A stretch of DNA of 64,000 nucleotides, taken from contig CAWJPY010000013.1 of NCBI GenBank assembly GCA_963844865.1, positions 124,001 through 188,000 of the forward strand. The letters are read 5' to 3'. Position numbers and translations under genes: made by a program. This DNA comes from CAWJPY01 sp963844865 (GTDB lineage Bacteria > Acidobacteriota > Thermoanaerobaculia > Thermoanaerobaculales > Sulfomarinibacteraceae). This document shows, piece after piece, positions 1-7,328 of this stretch. Positions within the stretch are counted from its first letter, which is position 1. Each line of letters begins with the position of its first letter. Below the pieces are notes generated by a model, which had not been told where the DNA came from, searched no databases, and worked only from the letters and a program-made list of their open reading frames with translations.

Positions 1-49
1 GGTTCTGGATGGCGGCGCGCAGACCGGCGACGGTGAGGTCGTCTGCCAT
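1..49 (-). CDS. 5' end of an unidentified gene, cut by the window edge
   Basis: Reading leftwards from position 49, an ATG opens a frame beginning MADDLTVAGLRAAIQN and running off the window. A strong Shine-Dalgarno stretch (GGGGAGGAGAAG) sits just upstream at about positions 53-64, which is the main reason to call it. Sixteen residues are too few to assign a family. It would be transcribed away from the four-helix-bundle gene to its right. Confidence 0.5.
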   Translation of the reverse strand, partial: MADDLTVAGLRAAIQN

Positions 50-81
50 GGGCTTCTCCTCCCCCTCGTCATCCTAGAGCG

Positions 82-250
82 ATGGGATTGTCCGTGCAAT
101 CCGCCGGACCCAGGGGCAGCGGCAGGATACAGCGGCAGTGGCGGTGGTCAGATCCAGCCTCGGTGACAGTGACAGTGACAGCCATCAGTGTCAGCGCCAG
201 TACCAGCCTCAGCGGCGCCTTTCCGGGCGACGTGGCAGGTACGGTGACGC
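82..250. repeat. Low-complexity CAG/GTGACA-rich intergenic island
   Basis: This stretch is made of short degenerate units such as GCAGCGGCAG and GTGACAGTGACAG. Similar islands lie near 12590-12690, 23457-23600, 25727-25940, 42530-42585, 46845-46985 and 55570-55680, always between genes. Short frames across it have no recognisable protein similarity and I do not call any. Confidence 0.6.
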
Positions 251-252
251 CG

Positions 253-423
253 GCATGGTCACCTCCGGGTCGTTGAGTCGGGAACATAGCCGGTGGCCAG
301 CCCATGTCAAGGGCTCGCCCTCGTCGAGGCCGAGCCGGTCGAAGACCGGTGTGCTCCGCACCCCTGACATGGGCTGGCCACCGGCTTTCGAGGGAGGCAT
401 GAACGACCCGGAGGTGACCATGC
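253..423. repeat. Composite long inverted repeat at the start of a four-helix-bundle gene (copy 1)
   Basis: Two nested perfect arms are visible. The outer 22-nt arm at 253-274 is the exact reverse complement of 402-423, and the inner 21-nt arm at 289-309 is the exact reverse complement of 365-385. The loop is about 55 nt. The right outer arm is the first codons of the gene starting at 399, so the ribosome binding site lies inside the stem-loop. The same architecture recurs at 7071-7225. Confidence 0.85.
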
Positions 424-776
424 TCGACGTCCTCCCAACCGCCGACCTCATCGCCCATCGCAAGGCCCTTCAAGCAGCAGGCAAAGCGATCGAGCTCGTC
501 CTGCGGATTCCGGCTCCACTCAAGTCCATTGCCGACCAGGTCATCCGGTCGGCGAGCTCGGTGCCGGCCAACCTGGCCGAAGGCCAGGGAAGGTCCGGCC
601 GAGACCGCGCTCACTTCTGGCGGATCGCCTATGGTTCGGCGAAGGAGGTCGACACTCACCTGCGGCTCCTGGCTGCGGCGGGAGCCGTCGATCGGTCCGA
701 AACCGATGTTGCGCTGGATGGCTTCGACCAGGTGCGGGCGATGACGTGGCGCCTTCTCAACCCCAAGCCTCGATGA
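399..776 (+). CDS. Four-helix-bundle protein (23S rRNA intervening-sequence protein family)
   Basis: This 125-residue protein matches the small four-helix-bundle family known as 23S rRNA intervening-sequence (IVS) proteins and related to the Avd accessory protein of diversity-generating retroelements. Family hallmarks visible are the DQVIRSASSVPANLAEG segment near residues 47-63, then a GR-D-HFWRIAYGSAKEVDTHL stretch. I chose the ATG at 399 because GAGGGAGG precedes it and the homologous truncated copy starts identically with MNDPEVTM; the frame stays open further upstream but through low-complexity DNA. The biochemical function of the free-standing family is not settled. Its first codons lie in the right arm of a large inverted repeat, which could control translation. 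Confidence 0.8.
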   Translation: MNDPEVTMLDVLPTADLIAHRKALQAAGKAIELVLRIPAPLKSIADQVIRSASSVPANLAEGQGRSGRDRAHFWRIAYGSAKEVDTHLRLLAAAGAVDRSETDVALDGFDQVRAMTWRLLNPKPR

Positions 777-839
777 TCGCCACGTGCACTGGCGAGTTGC
801 AGGCTGCGGCCGGCCGCCGCACGCAGTCGCCGATCGCGG

Positions 840-2504
840 CTAGCGGAGGCGGACGCCGCGCAGGCGGTTGAGGGCCGCCATGACCTCGTGGCGGCGGGGG
901 CGCGCGAGGTCGCCGTCGGGATGGCCGGTGAGCCAGGTCCAGTCGCCGGCCTCCAGGCGGGCGAGCATGGCGTCCACCGCCGGACCGGGCTCCAGGTCCC
1001 CGTCGCCATGCTCGGCGAGCCGGGCGAGGAGCCAGCCGATGGCCCTGACCTGGGAGGGGTCGGCGATCTGCTCCACCGCCCGCAGGTCCACGTCCGAGCG
1101 CCCCAGGAGCAGGGTGTCGACGCCCCGGGCGCCGACCTTCACGCGGCCCGGCCGCCGTTCGGGGCGGACCGAGCCCGGGTCGAGGCGGCGGGGGACAGGA
1201 GCGGTGAGCTCCGACTCGCCCTCCGCGCCGCGACCGGTGGGGTGGCGGGCCGCGATCTCGCGTGCCGGCGCCGTGACGTCCCGCGGAACGTACGCCTCCA
1301 TCTGGATCACGGTGTCGGCGTGGTCGAAGTAGTCGCCGGAGCCGCCCATGACCAGCACCGTGGACACGCCCAGCCCGTCGGAGAGCTCCCGGATCCGATC
1401 CACGAACGGGGTGATGGGCTCCGACGCCTTGGCCACCAGGGCCTGCATGCGCCGGTCGCGGATCATGAAGTTGGTGGCGGAGGTGTCCTCGTCCACCAAC
1501 AGGGCGCCGGCGCCGGACTCCAGGGCCTCCACCAGGGAAGCGGCCTGGCTGGTGGAGCCGGAGGCGAGCTCGGTGGAGAAGGCGCGGGTGGGCACGCCGC
1601 CGGGCAGGTGGTCGATGAAGGGCGAGATATCGACCCCGCTCACGGAGCGCCCGTCCTCCGCGCGGATCTTGACGGCCGAGGGATCGCACACCACGCGCTC
1701 CCGGCCGTCGCCGGGGATGTGGTCCCAGACGCCGCTCTCCAGGGCCCTCAGCAGGGTGGACTTGCCGTGGAAGCCGCCGCCCACGATGAGGGTGATGCCG
1801 CGCCGCACGCCGAGCCCGCTGATGGCGCCTGCGTTGGGCGCCTCCAGGGTGACCTGGAGGCTCTCCGGTGAGGCGAAGGCCACGGCGTCGGCGAGAGGGT
1901 GGTCGTCGACGCCGGAGCGGCGGGGCAGGAGCGATCCATCGGCCACGAAGGCGACGAGGCCGGCCTCTCGGAGCGCATTCCGGAGGACCTCCTGGTCCTC
2001 CACCACGGCGCAGTGGCGCTCCAGGGCGGCGCCGTCCCGGTGGTCCGGCATGGCCGTCCTGGCGACCACCTCGGGCAGAGTCTCGGCGAGCACCGTGCGG
2101 GCGGCCCGACCCAGGATGCGGCGGCCGGCGGCGGGGAGGTTCGCGGTGAAGCGCAGCTCCACCGACCGCTCGCCGACGAGGCAGGCGCTGCGGTCGAGCA
2201 CGGTCTGCCCGCCGGCGTCGATGGCCAGGGCGCGCTCCCCGGCCGCGGCCTCGCGAAAGCGGCGCGCCAGGAAGTCGCGGGTAGCCCGGCGCCGCGCAGG
2301 CGAGCGCAGGCAGGCATCGGGGAGGCCGGCGGCGGTCCGGGGGACCAAGGCCCGCAGCCGCGACGGCGCGGCGTAAGGGTCTCCCTGCACATGGTCCACC
2401 ACGAGGCTGAACCCGGGGAAGGAGTAGCGGCCGCGCTCCAGGTCCTTGTAGGCCTTGTAGCCGCGGCCGTCGATACGCTCCAGGACTCGCAGCAGCTCAC
2501 GCAT
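840..2504 (-). CDS. ABC-class ATPase of the COG3044 family
   Basis: A 554-residue soluble protein of the conserved 'predicted ATPase of the ABC class' family. A Walker A-like GGGFHGKST is at about residues 242-250, a signature-like ASGSTSQ near 314-320, and a Walker B ALLVDED with the following TSATNFM near 334-346. The N-terminal third (YKAYKDLERGRY...) is the usual family lead-in. There are no transmembrane segments, so it is not a transporter component. Its cellular role is unknown. The ATG at 2504 overlaps the stop of the upstream exonuclease gene (TGATG), so it is probably translationally coupled as the last gene of a three-gene operon. Confidence 0.85.
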   Translation of the reverse strand: MRELLRVLERIDGRGYKAYKDLERGRYSFPGFSLVVDHVQGDPYAAPSRLRALVPRTAAGLPDACLRSPARRRATRDFLARRFREAAAGERALAIDAGGQTVLDRSACLVGERSVELRFTANLPAAGRRILGRAARTVLAETLPEVVARTAMPDHRDGAALERHCAVVEDQEVLRNALREAGLVAFVADGSLLPRRSGVDDHPLADAVAFASPESLQVTLEAPNAGAISGLGVRRGITLIVGGGFHGKSTLLRALESGVWDHIPGDGRERVVCDPSAVKIRAEDGRSVSGVDISPFIDHLPGGVPTRAFSTELASGSTSQAASLVEALESGAGALLVDEDTSATNFMIRDRRMQALVAKASEPITPFVDRIRELSDGLGVSTVLVMGGSGDYFDHADTVIQMEAYVPRDVTAPAREIAARHPTGRGAEGESELTAPVPRRLDPGSVRPERRPGRVKVGARGVDTLLLGRSDVDLRAVEQIADPSQVRAIGWLLARLAEHGDGDLEPGPAVDAMLARLEAGDWTWLTGHPDGDLARPRRHEVMAALNRLRGVRLR

Positions 2505-3289
2505 CAGCGCTCCAGCACCAGCTCCACCGGGCAGTGATCCGAGCCCATGACCTGGGGGTGGATGCGGGCGTCCAGGACCCTTCCCTCCAGCTCGGCGGAG
2601 ACGAAGAAGTAGTCGATGCGCCACCCCACGTTGCGCTCTCGCACCCCCTTGCGGTTGCTCCACCAGGTGTAGAGGCCGGGCTCGTCGGGGTGGAGGCGGC
2701 GCAGGACGTCCACGTACCCGTGCTCCAGGAGCCGGTCGATCCACGCCCTCTCCTCGGGCAGGAAGCCCGTGTTCTTCTGGTTGGCGCGGGGGTTGGCGAG
2801 GTCGATGGGGCGGTGGGCGGTGTTGAAGTCGCCGCACAGCACGACGCCGCGGCCGGCGCGGCGGGCACGCTCGGCGTGCTGCAGGACGGCCTCGGAGAAC
2901 TCCAGCTTGAAGGGCACGCGGGCGAGGTCGTGCCGCCCGTTGGGGAAGTAGCCGCCGTAGAGCAGGAAGTCGCCGTAGTCGGCGACGATCAGCCGGCCCT
3001 CGCGGTCGAAGCGCTCCTGGCCGAGGCCGCCGCTCGTCACCGCCGAGGGCGCCACCCGGGTGTAGAGGGCGACCCCGGAGTACCCCTTGCGGTGCGAGGT
3101 GTGGAAGTGCACCTGGTAGCCGTCGGGGCAGCGGACCTGAGCCGGGACCTGCTCGGGCTCGGCGCGCACCTCCTGCAGGGCCAGGACGTCGGGTCGTGCC
3201 TGGTCCAGCCACTGGAGGAACCCCTTCTGGGCGGCGGCGCGCAGCCCGTTCACGTTCCACGAGAAGAGGCGCAGCCGGTGGCGGCTCAC
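2504..3289 (-). CDS. xthA: Exodeoxyribonuclease III (AP endonuclease)
   Basis: A 261-residue member of the EEP nuclease family that cleaves 5' of abasic sites and trims DNA 3' ends in base-excision repair. Visible motifs in order are WNVNGLR near residue 11, LQEVRAEPEQ near 40, YGGYFPNGRHDL, GDFNTAH, and the C-terminal GSDHCPVEL holding the catalytic Asp-His pair. Length is normal for the family. The start is a GTG at 3289 that overlaps the stop of the HAD hydrolase gene by four bases (GTGA). The 3' end overlaps the ATPase start. Nothing in the sequence indicates damage-specific control. Confidence 0.93.
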   Translation of the reverse strand: MSRHRLRLFSWNVNGLRAAAQKGFLQWLDQARPDVLALQEVRAEPEQVPAQVRCPDGYQVHFHTSHRKGYSGVALYTRVAPSAVTSGGLGQERFDREGRLIVADYGDFLLYGGYFPNGRHDLARVPFKLEFSEAVLQHAERARRAGRGVVLCGDFNTAHRPIDLANPRANQKNTGFLPEERAWIDRLLEHGYVDVLRRLHPDEPGLYTWWSNRKGVRERNVGWRIDYFFVSAELEGRVLDARIHPQVMGSDHCPVELVLER

Positions 3290-4080
3290 GAGGCGCGTCC
3301 CGACGCCAGGACCTGCTCGAGATCGTCCAGGCCGGCCACCGGGATCCCGGCCCGGCGCGCCACCTCCTTCTCCCGGGGGGTGCCGTAGCCCCAGCCCGCC
3401 AGCACCGGCCGCACCCCCAGCGCGGCCGCCCGCTCGAGGTGCTTGACCTTGTCCTCGAGGAAGGTGATGGCGGCGAAGTCCACCCCCAGGGTCGCCTGCA
3501 GGTGGCGGAGGTGGTCGGTCTTCTGGACGCCGGTCTCCTTGTCGAGCACCGTGCCCGGACCGAAGAGGGGGGCGATGCCGAAGTCCTCGAGAAGAACCCG
3601 CACCGAGGCCTCGTCCTTGGCGGTGGCGATGGCGAGGTGGTAGGTGCTCGCCAGGCGACTCAGGATGTCGGGCAGGGGCTCGTACACCGAGTGCAGGGCC
3701 AGCCAGGCTCTGCGGTGGTCGTCCCTCAGGGCGGCCCGCTGCTCGTAGAAGCGGTGGTGGAACCGGCGGCGCCAGCCTTCGTCCTGATGGTCGTAGAACT
3801 CGTCGTACTGCTCCTGGTCCGAGATCCGGGCTCCTCCCTCGATGGCCAGCAGGGCCACGCCGAAGTCCTCGGCGCGGTTGCCGAGGGGCAGGAGGTCGAG
3901 GAAGGCCGCATAGGCGGGATCGGAGTGCGGATCGCCCTCCAGCGAGCCGAGCCGGGACCGAACCGCGGTGAGCAGAGCGCTGTCTGGGTAGAAGGAGGCA
4001 TAGGTGCGGAGGGCCACCAGGAAGGCCTCCCGGGCCGAGTCGCAGATGACGCCGTCGAAGTCCAGGGCGAGGACGCGCAT
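3286..4080 (-). CDS. HAD-superfamily hydrolase
   Basis: A 264-residue haloacid-dehalogenase-like phosphatase. Motif I DFDGVICDS (D7 and D9) sits at the N-terminus, a TAKDE segment matches motif II, and FLEDKVKHLERA near residue 200 matches motif III/IV, followed by AGWGYGTPREKE. A helical cap domain occupies about residues 15-120. I chose the ATG at 4080; a GTG at 4101 would add seven residues. TACACT on the minus strand at 4090-4095 is a plausible -10 box close to the ATG. It is the first gene of the operon with xthA and the COG3044 ATPase. The substrate is unknown. Confidence 0.8.
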   Translation of the reverse strand: MRVLALDFDGVICDSAREAFLVALRTYASFYPDSALLTAVRSRLGSLEGDPHSDPAYAAFLDLLPLGNRAEDFGVALLAIEGGARISDQEQYDEFYDHQDEGWRRRFHHRFYEQRAALRDDHRRAWLALHSVYEPLPDILSRLASTYHLAIATAKDEASVRVLLEDFGIAPLFGPGTVLDKETGVQKTDHLRHLQATLGVDFAAITFLEDKVKHLERAAALGVRPVLAGWGYGTPREKEVARRAGIPVAGLDDLEQVLASGRAS

Positions 4081-4104
4081 GGGAGGGTGAGTGTAACGCA
4101 CGCC

Positions 4105-4110
4105 TATACT
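4105..4110 (+). promoter_or_regulatory. -10 box (TATACT) for a leaderless start
   Basis: TATACT ends exactly six bases before the GTG at 4117, so transcription would begin at the start codon itself. No convincing -35 hexamer is visible. The region is divergent with the HAD-hydrolase operon. Confidence 0.55.
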
Positions 4111-4116
4111 GCTGGG

Positions 4117-4847
4117 GTGGGTCGCACCGAACCGCCTTCACCTGGGGCCTCGATCTCCCCGCCGGCCATCGGTTGCCGGGACCTGCGCCGCTCCTACGGG
4201 GAGGGGGGGACCGGCGCGAGGTGCTGCGCGGCGTGGATCTGGAGGTGGCGGGCGGCGAGCTGGTGGCGGTGGTGGGCCGCTCGGGCTCGGGCAAGACGAC
4301 GCTGCTGAACATCCTGGCGGGGCTGGACTCGGCGTACGAGGGAAGGGTGGAGCTGGCGGGCCGCGACCTGGAGCGCATGGGGGATCGCGAGCTGAGCGGG
4401 CTGCGCAACCGCACCGTGGGGCTCCTCTGCCAGTCCTACAACCTCCTCGGACACCTCACCGTGCTGGAGAACGCCGCCCTGCCGTGGCTGTTCGCACGGG
4501 GAGAGGGGACGCCGGGCAGGCGGGCAGCTCGGGCGAGGGCGGAGGAGGTGCTCGACCGGGTGGGGCTGGGAGACCGCGGCGGCGCGCGGCCCCACGAGCT
4601 CTCCGGCGGCGAGCAGCAGCGCCTGGCCCTTGCCCGGGCCCTGTTCCATCGCCCGCAGATCCTCCTCTGCGACGAGCCCACCGGCAACCTCGACGCCGCG
4701 ACGGGCGGCGAGGTGGTCGCGCTCCTGGTCGAGGTGCACCGCGAGCAGGAGGTGACCGTGCTCGCGGCCACCCACGACCCGGCCATCGCCGCGGTCGCCA
4801 GGCGGGTGCTGGAGCTGCGCGACGGCCGCCTGGAGGCCCGGGCGTGA
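4117..4847 (+). CDS. MacB/LolD-type ABC transporter ATPase, one frameshift near its N-terminus
   Basis: ATP-binding subunit of a MacB/LolD-type exporter. Walker A GRSGSGKTT, Q-loop LLCQSYNLLG, signature LSGGEQQR and Walker B ILLCDEPTGNLD are all present, with an H-loop AATHDP. The N-terminus (AIGCRDLRRSYGEGG) lies in another frame and joins the rest (DRREVLRGVDLEV) across a run of seven G at about 4206-4212; eight G would restore a single frame. The GTG at 4117 is favoured because TATACT sits six bases upstream. If only the downstream frame is used, an ATG at 4173 gives 224 residues. The stop overlaps the permease start (GTGA). Confidence 0.82.
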
Positions 4848-6208
4848 CCCCTGCGGCGATCTGGCGGGTGGTGCGGATGGACCTGCGCCGGCACGGCCGC
4901 GAGCTGGGGGCCTCATCCGTGAGCATCGGCCTCGCAGTGGCGGGTCTGGTCTTCTTCCTGGCCCTCGCCCTCGGGGTACGTGCCGTGCTCCTGGGTGATG
5001 TCTTCCCGGTGGACCGCCTGGACGTGGCCCCCGCCGGCCGCAGCCTCGATATCCTCGCCCTGCGCTTCCAGCTCGGCGCCGACACCATGGATCGAGCGCA
5101 GCTCGATCGGCTCGCCCAGCTGCCCGGCGTGGCGGCCGTCTACCCGCGCCTCCAGCTGGAAGCCCCCGCTCTGGCCTCCGGAGGCGAGTCCCTGCTGGGC
5201 ACGACGCTCCAGACCGAGGTCGCGGTGGACGGGGTTCCTCCCGGGCTGGTGTCCGACGAGCTGGGCACGAGCTTCCAGTGGCGGCCCCTGGCGCGGGAGA
5301 TCCGCTGTGCGAGGGCGACGGACTGCCCCGAGGATGCCTACTGCGGCGACGGGGTCTACGGCGCGGCGGGCGTCTGCCGCAGCTACGTGCCGGCGCTGCT
5401 TTCCCAGCGCCTGGTGGAGCTGTACAACGGCTCCTTCCGGCGCGCCTACGGCCTGCCTCGCCTCAACCCCGACTTCGTGGTGGGCCTCTCCTTCGAGATG
5501 TCCTTCGGGGCGTCCACCCTGCGCCCCGCCCGCCCGGGGGTGGTCCGAGAGCGGGCCAGGATCGTCGGCTTCTCGGACCGGGCGATACCCCTCGGCGTGA
5601 CCCTGCCGCTGGAGGAGGTCCGTGACCTGAACGCGCGGCTGGCGTCGGCAGGGTCCGGAGACCGCTTCCACTCGGCGACGCTCCTGCTGGCGGACAAGCA
5701 CGCGCTCCCCGGCGTGGTGCAGGCGGTGGAGAAGATGGGCCTCGTGGTGAAGAGCGAGGGCGCCCGCCAGGCCGCCACCCTGATGGCGGTGCTGCTGGCC
5801 GTGGTGGGCATCCTGGGGGCGGCCATGCTCGTCATGGCCGTGCTCAGCGTCAGCCACAGCTTCTACCTCATGGTCCGGTTGCGGCGGCGGGAGATCGCCG
5901 TCCTGCGCTCGGTGGGGGCTCGGCGCGGCGACATCCGCTCCACGATCCTGGCCGAGGCGGCGGCCGTCGGCGTGGTGGCCGGTGGGGTGGGGACGGTGGT
6001 CGCCGTGGCCGCGGCGGCGGTCCTGAACCGCCTGGCCGCCACCCGCATCCCCGACTTCCCGTACAAGCCCGAGACCTTCTTCGCCTTCCCCCTCTGGCTC
6101 CCGGTCGGCGCGCTGGCGGTGGCGCTGCTGGCGGGCGTGCTCGGGGCGTGGCTGCCCGCGCGGCGGGCGGCGGCGGCCGACCCGGCCGAGATGATCGCCG
6201 GCTCCTGA
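4844..6208 (+). CDS. FtsX/MacB-type ABC transporter permease with a cysteine-rich extracytoplasmic insert
   Basis: A 454-residue permease. One transmembrane segment lies near residues 24-50, followed by a long extracytoplasmic domain, then three membrane segments from about residue 300 in the FtsX/MacB arrangement (LRRREIAVLRSVGARRGDI is the characteristic FtsX-domain segment). The extracytoplasmic domain has four closely spaced cysteines (C155, C161, C167, C178; C-x5-C-x5-C-x10-C), probably two disulfides, which is not usual for this family. The GTG start overlaps the ATPase stop, so the two form one exporter. No adaptor protein is adjacent. The substrate could be a lipoprotein, peptide or lipid. 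Confidence 0.85.
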   Translation: MTPAAIWRVVRMDLRRHGRELGASSVSIGLAVAGLVFFLALALGVRAVLLGDVFPVDRLDVAPAGRSLDILALRFQLGADTMDRAQLDRLAQLPGVAAVYPRLQLEAPALASGGESLLGTTLQTEVAVDGVPPGLVSDELGTSFQWRPLAREIRCARATDCPEDAYCGDGVYGAAGVCRSYVPALLSQRLVELYNGSFRRAYGLPRLNPDFVVGLSFEMSFGASTLRPARPGVVRERARIVGFSDRAIPLGVTLPLEEVRDLNARLASAGSGDRFHSATLLLADKHALPGVVQAVEKMGLVVKSEGARQAATLMAVLLAVVGILGAAMLVMAVLSVSHSFYLMVRLRRREIAVLRSVGARRGDIRSTILAEAAAVGVVAGGVGTVVAVAAAAVLNRLAATRIPDFPYKPETFFAFPLWLPVGALAVALLAGVLGAWLPARRAAAADPAEMIAGS

Positions 6209-6302
6209 CCGGCGAACGGTTCAGAGGTGCGGCCCACCCGAACGCGAGCCGCGGCGGCACGCCGGGCGCACAGGGGGTGAAAACGTGGTACAACATGCCG
6301 CC

Positions 6303-6641
6303 ATGAGGGACCAGCCGCTCTTCAGCTTCGTGTACGACCGCACGAGCGCCCTGCAGGCATTCCCCCAGACCGGCACCGAGGAGCTGGTTTTGGCCGTGTT
6401 GGCCGGGGTGCAGCCGGAGCCCGCCTGGGAGGGGTGCGCTGTGTACGAGGGGCCGAGCCCTCTGGACCCGGAGAGCACCGTGTGCATCGGCATTCGGGGC
6501 GCCGCGGCGGACATCGTGCAGGAGCGGCTGGTGGAGGCCTTCGAGCGCGTGGGCATCGTGATCCGCCAGGTCTACGAGGGTGGTCCGCTCGAGCGGCGGG
6601 CCATCGCGCACGCGCATGGGGAGACCTGGGTGAGCGCCTGA
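6303..6641 (+). CDS. Small protein of unknown function
   Basis: A 112-residue soluble protein (MRDQPLFSFVYDRTSAL...) with mixed alpha/beta character and no signal peptide. I do not recognise the family. The frame is also open from a GTG at 6285 (118 residues) with GGGGGTG before it. I prefer the ATG at 6303 because TACAAC at 6289-6294 would place the transcription start at or next to that ATG. It follows the permease gene after about 95 bases and may be a separate unit. Confidence 0.55.
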   Translation: MRDQPLFSFVYDRTSALQAFPQTGTEELVLAVLAGVQPEPAWEGCAVYEGPSPLDPESTVCIGIRGAAADIVQERLVEAFERVGIVIRQVYEGGPLERRAIAHAHGETWVSA

Positions 6642-6815
6642 CGCCACCGCGAGGGCGCCAGCCTCGGCGGCAGCGTCAGTGAAAGTGATGCGTCTCGGGA
6701 CGTGCAGATGCTATCGGAGCGTTCCCCGAGGTTGCCACCGCCGACCACGGCGAAGCTGCAAGCGAAGCCGGGTCACCAGTGGCACGCCCGAGGGAGGGGC
6801 TGAGGCGTAGCGCTT

Positions 6816-6905
6816 CGGGAGCACCAGAGGGGGTGCCAGGCACCGCCGCACATGAAGCGAAAGGGATTCTCGGACCGTCTTCGACGGTGCCTGGCACCCC
6901 CTTTG
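6816..6905. repeat. REP-like palindrome pair (GGTGCCAGGCACC family), copy 1
   Basis: GGGTGCCAGGCACC at 6831-6844 is the exact reverse complement of 6886-6899, and each arm is itself nearly palindromic. The flank CGGGAGCACCAGAG is shared with a second copy at 42590-42690. Elements of this type are usually mobilised by REP-associated tyrosine transposases; none is encoded in this window. The insertion truncates the four-helix-bundle gene on its right. Confidence 0.75.
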
Positions 6906-7095
6906 GCGAACCTTCAGCGAGATTCGCGGGCACCGAGCTCGCGGAGCGAATCACCTGATCGCCGATCGGCTTCAGTGGAGCCGGCAACCTCATCACGAGC
7001 TTGATCGCAGCGCCCGCCGCTTCGAGCGCCAAGCGATGAGCAGCGAGACCAGTGCTAGGGATCGCGTTGGGCATGGTCACCTCCGGGTCGTTCAT
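6900..7095 (-). pseudogene. Truncated four-helix-bundle (IVS family) gene
   Basis: From the ATG at 7095 the frame reads MNDPEVTMPNAIPSTGLAAH and continues to DQVIRSASSVPANLAEG, clearly homologous to residues 1-63 of the intact gene at 399-776. Homology stops at the edge of the REP-like palindrome, and the second half (the HFWRIAYGSAKEVDTHL region) is missing. The frame stays open to 6676 but codes for unrelated low-complexity residues. A GAGGGAGG ribosome binding site and the composite inverted repeat are both still present upstream. Confidence 0.8.
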
Positions 7096-7225
7096 GCCCT
7101 CCCTCACGAGTCGGTGGCCGGCCCATGTCAAGGGTGCGAAGCACCGGGCTCCGAGCCCGGCTCGCCCTTTACATGGGCCGGCCACCGGCTATCTTCTGAG
7201 ATGTAACGACCCGGAGTGACCATGC
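7071..7225. repeat. Composite long inverted repeat at the start of a four-helix-bundle gene (copy 2)
   Basis: Same nested plan as at 253-423. The outer arm at 7071-7092 pairs with 7205-7225 (one base missing in the right arm), and the inner 17-nt arm at 7112-7128 is the exact reverse complement of 7171-7187. The loop is about 42 nt. The gene-side outer arm again encodes the first residues of the four-helix-bundle protein. Inner-arm bases differ from copy 1 but differ in both arms together (GCCAGCCC/GGGCTGGC against GCCGGCCC/GGGCCGGC), so pairing is maintained. Confidence 0.85.
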
Positions 7226-7309
7226 CGCCGATCACTGCCGCCGATCACTGCCGCCGATCACTGCCGCCGATCACTGCCGCCGATCACTGCCGCCGATCAC
7301 TGCCGCCGA
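7224..7309. repeat. 13-bp tandem repeat, six and a half copies
   Basis: GCCGCCGATCACT repeats six times without change at 7224-7301, followed by a partial copy. It begins within the end of the inverted repeat and runs to just before the response-regulator stop. The unit resembles the scattered GCCGCTGATCGCTG low-complexity islands elsewhere in the window and may be a freshly expanded piece of one. Confidence 0.9.
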
Positions 7310-7328
7310 CGCGGATGGGTCGCGGAGC

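Noticed and set aside
4201..4215. Two separate ABC proteins at 4117-4847
   Set aside because: The upstream frame holds just the first strand of the ATPase and the downstream frame the rest; a one-base change in a G-run joins them.
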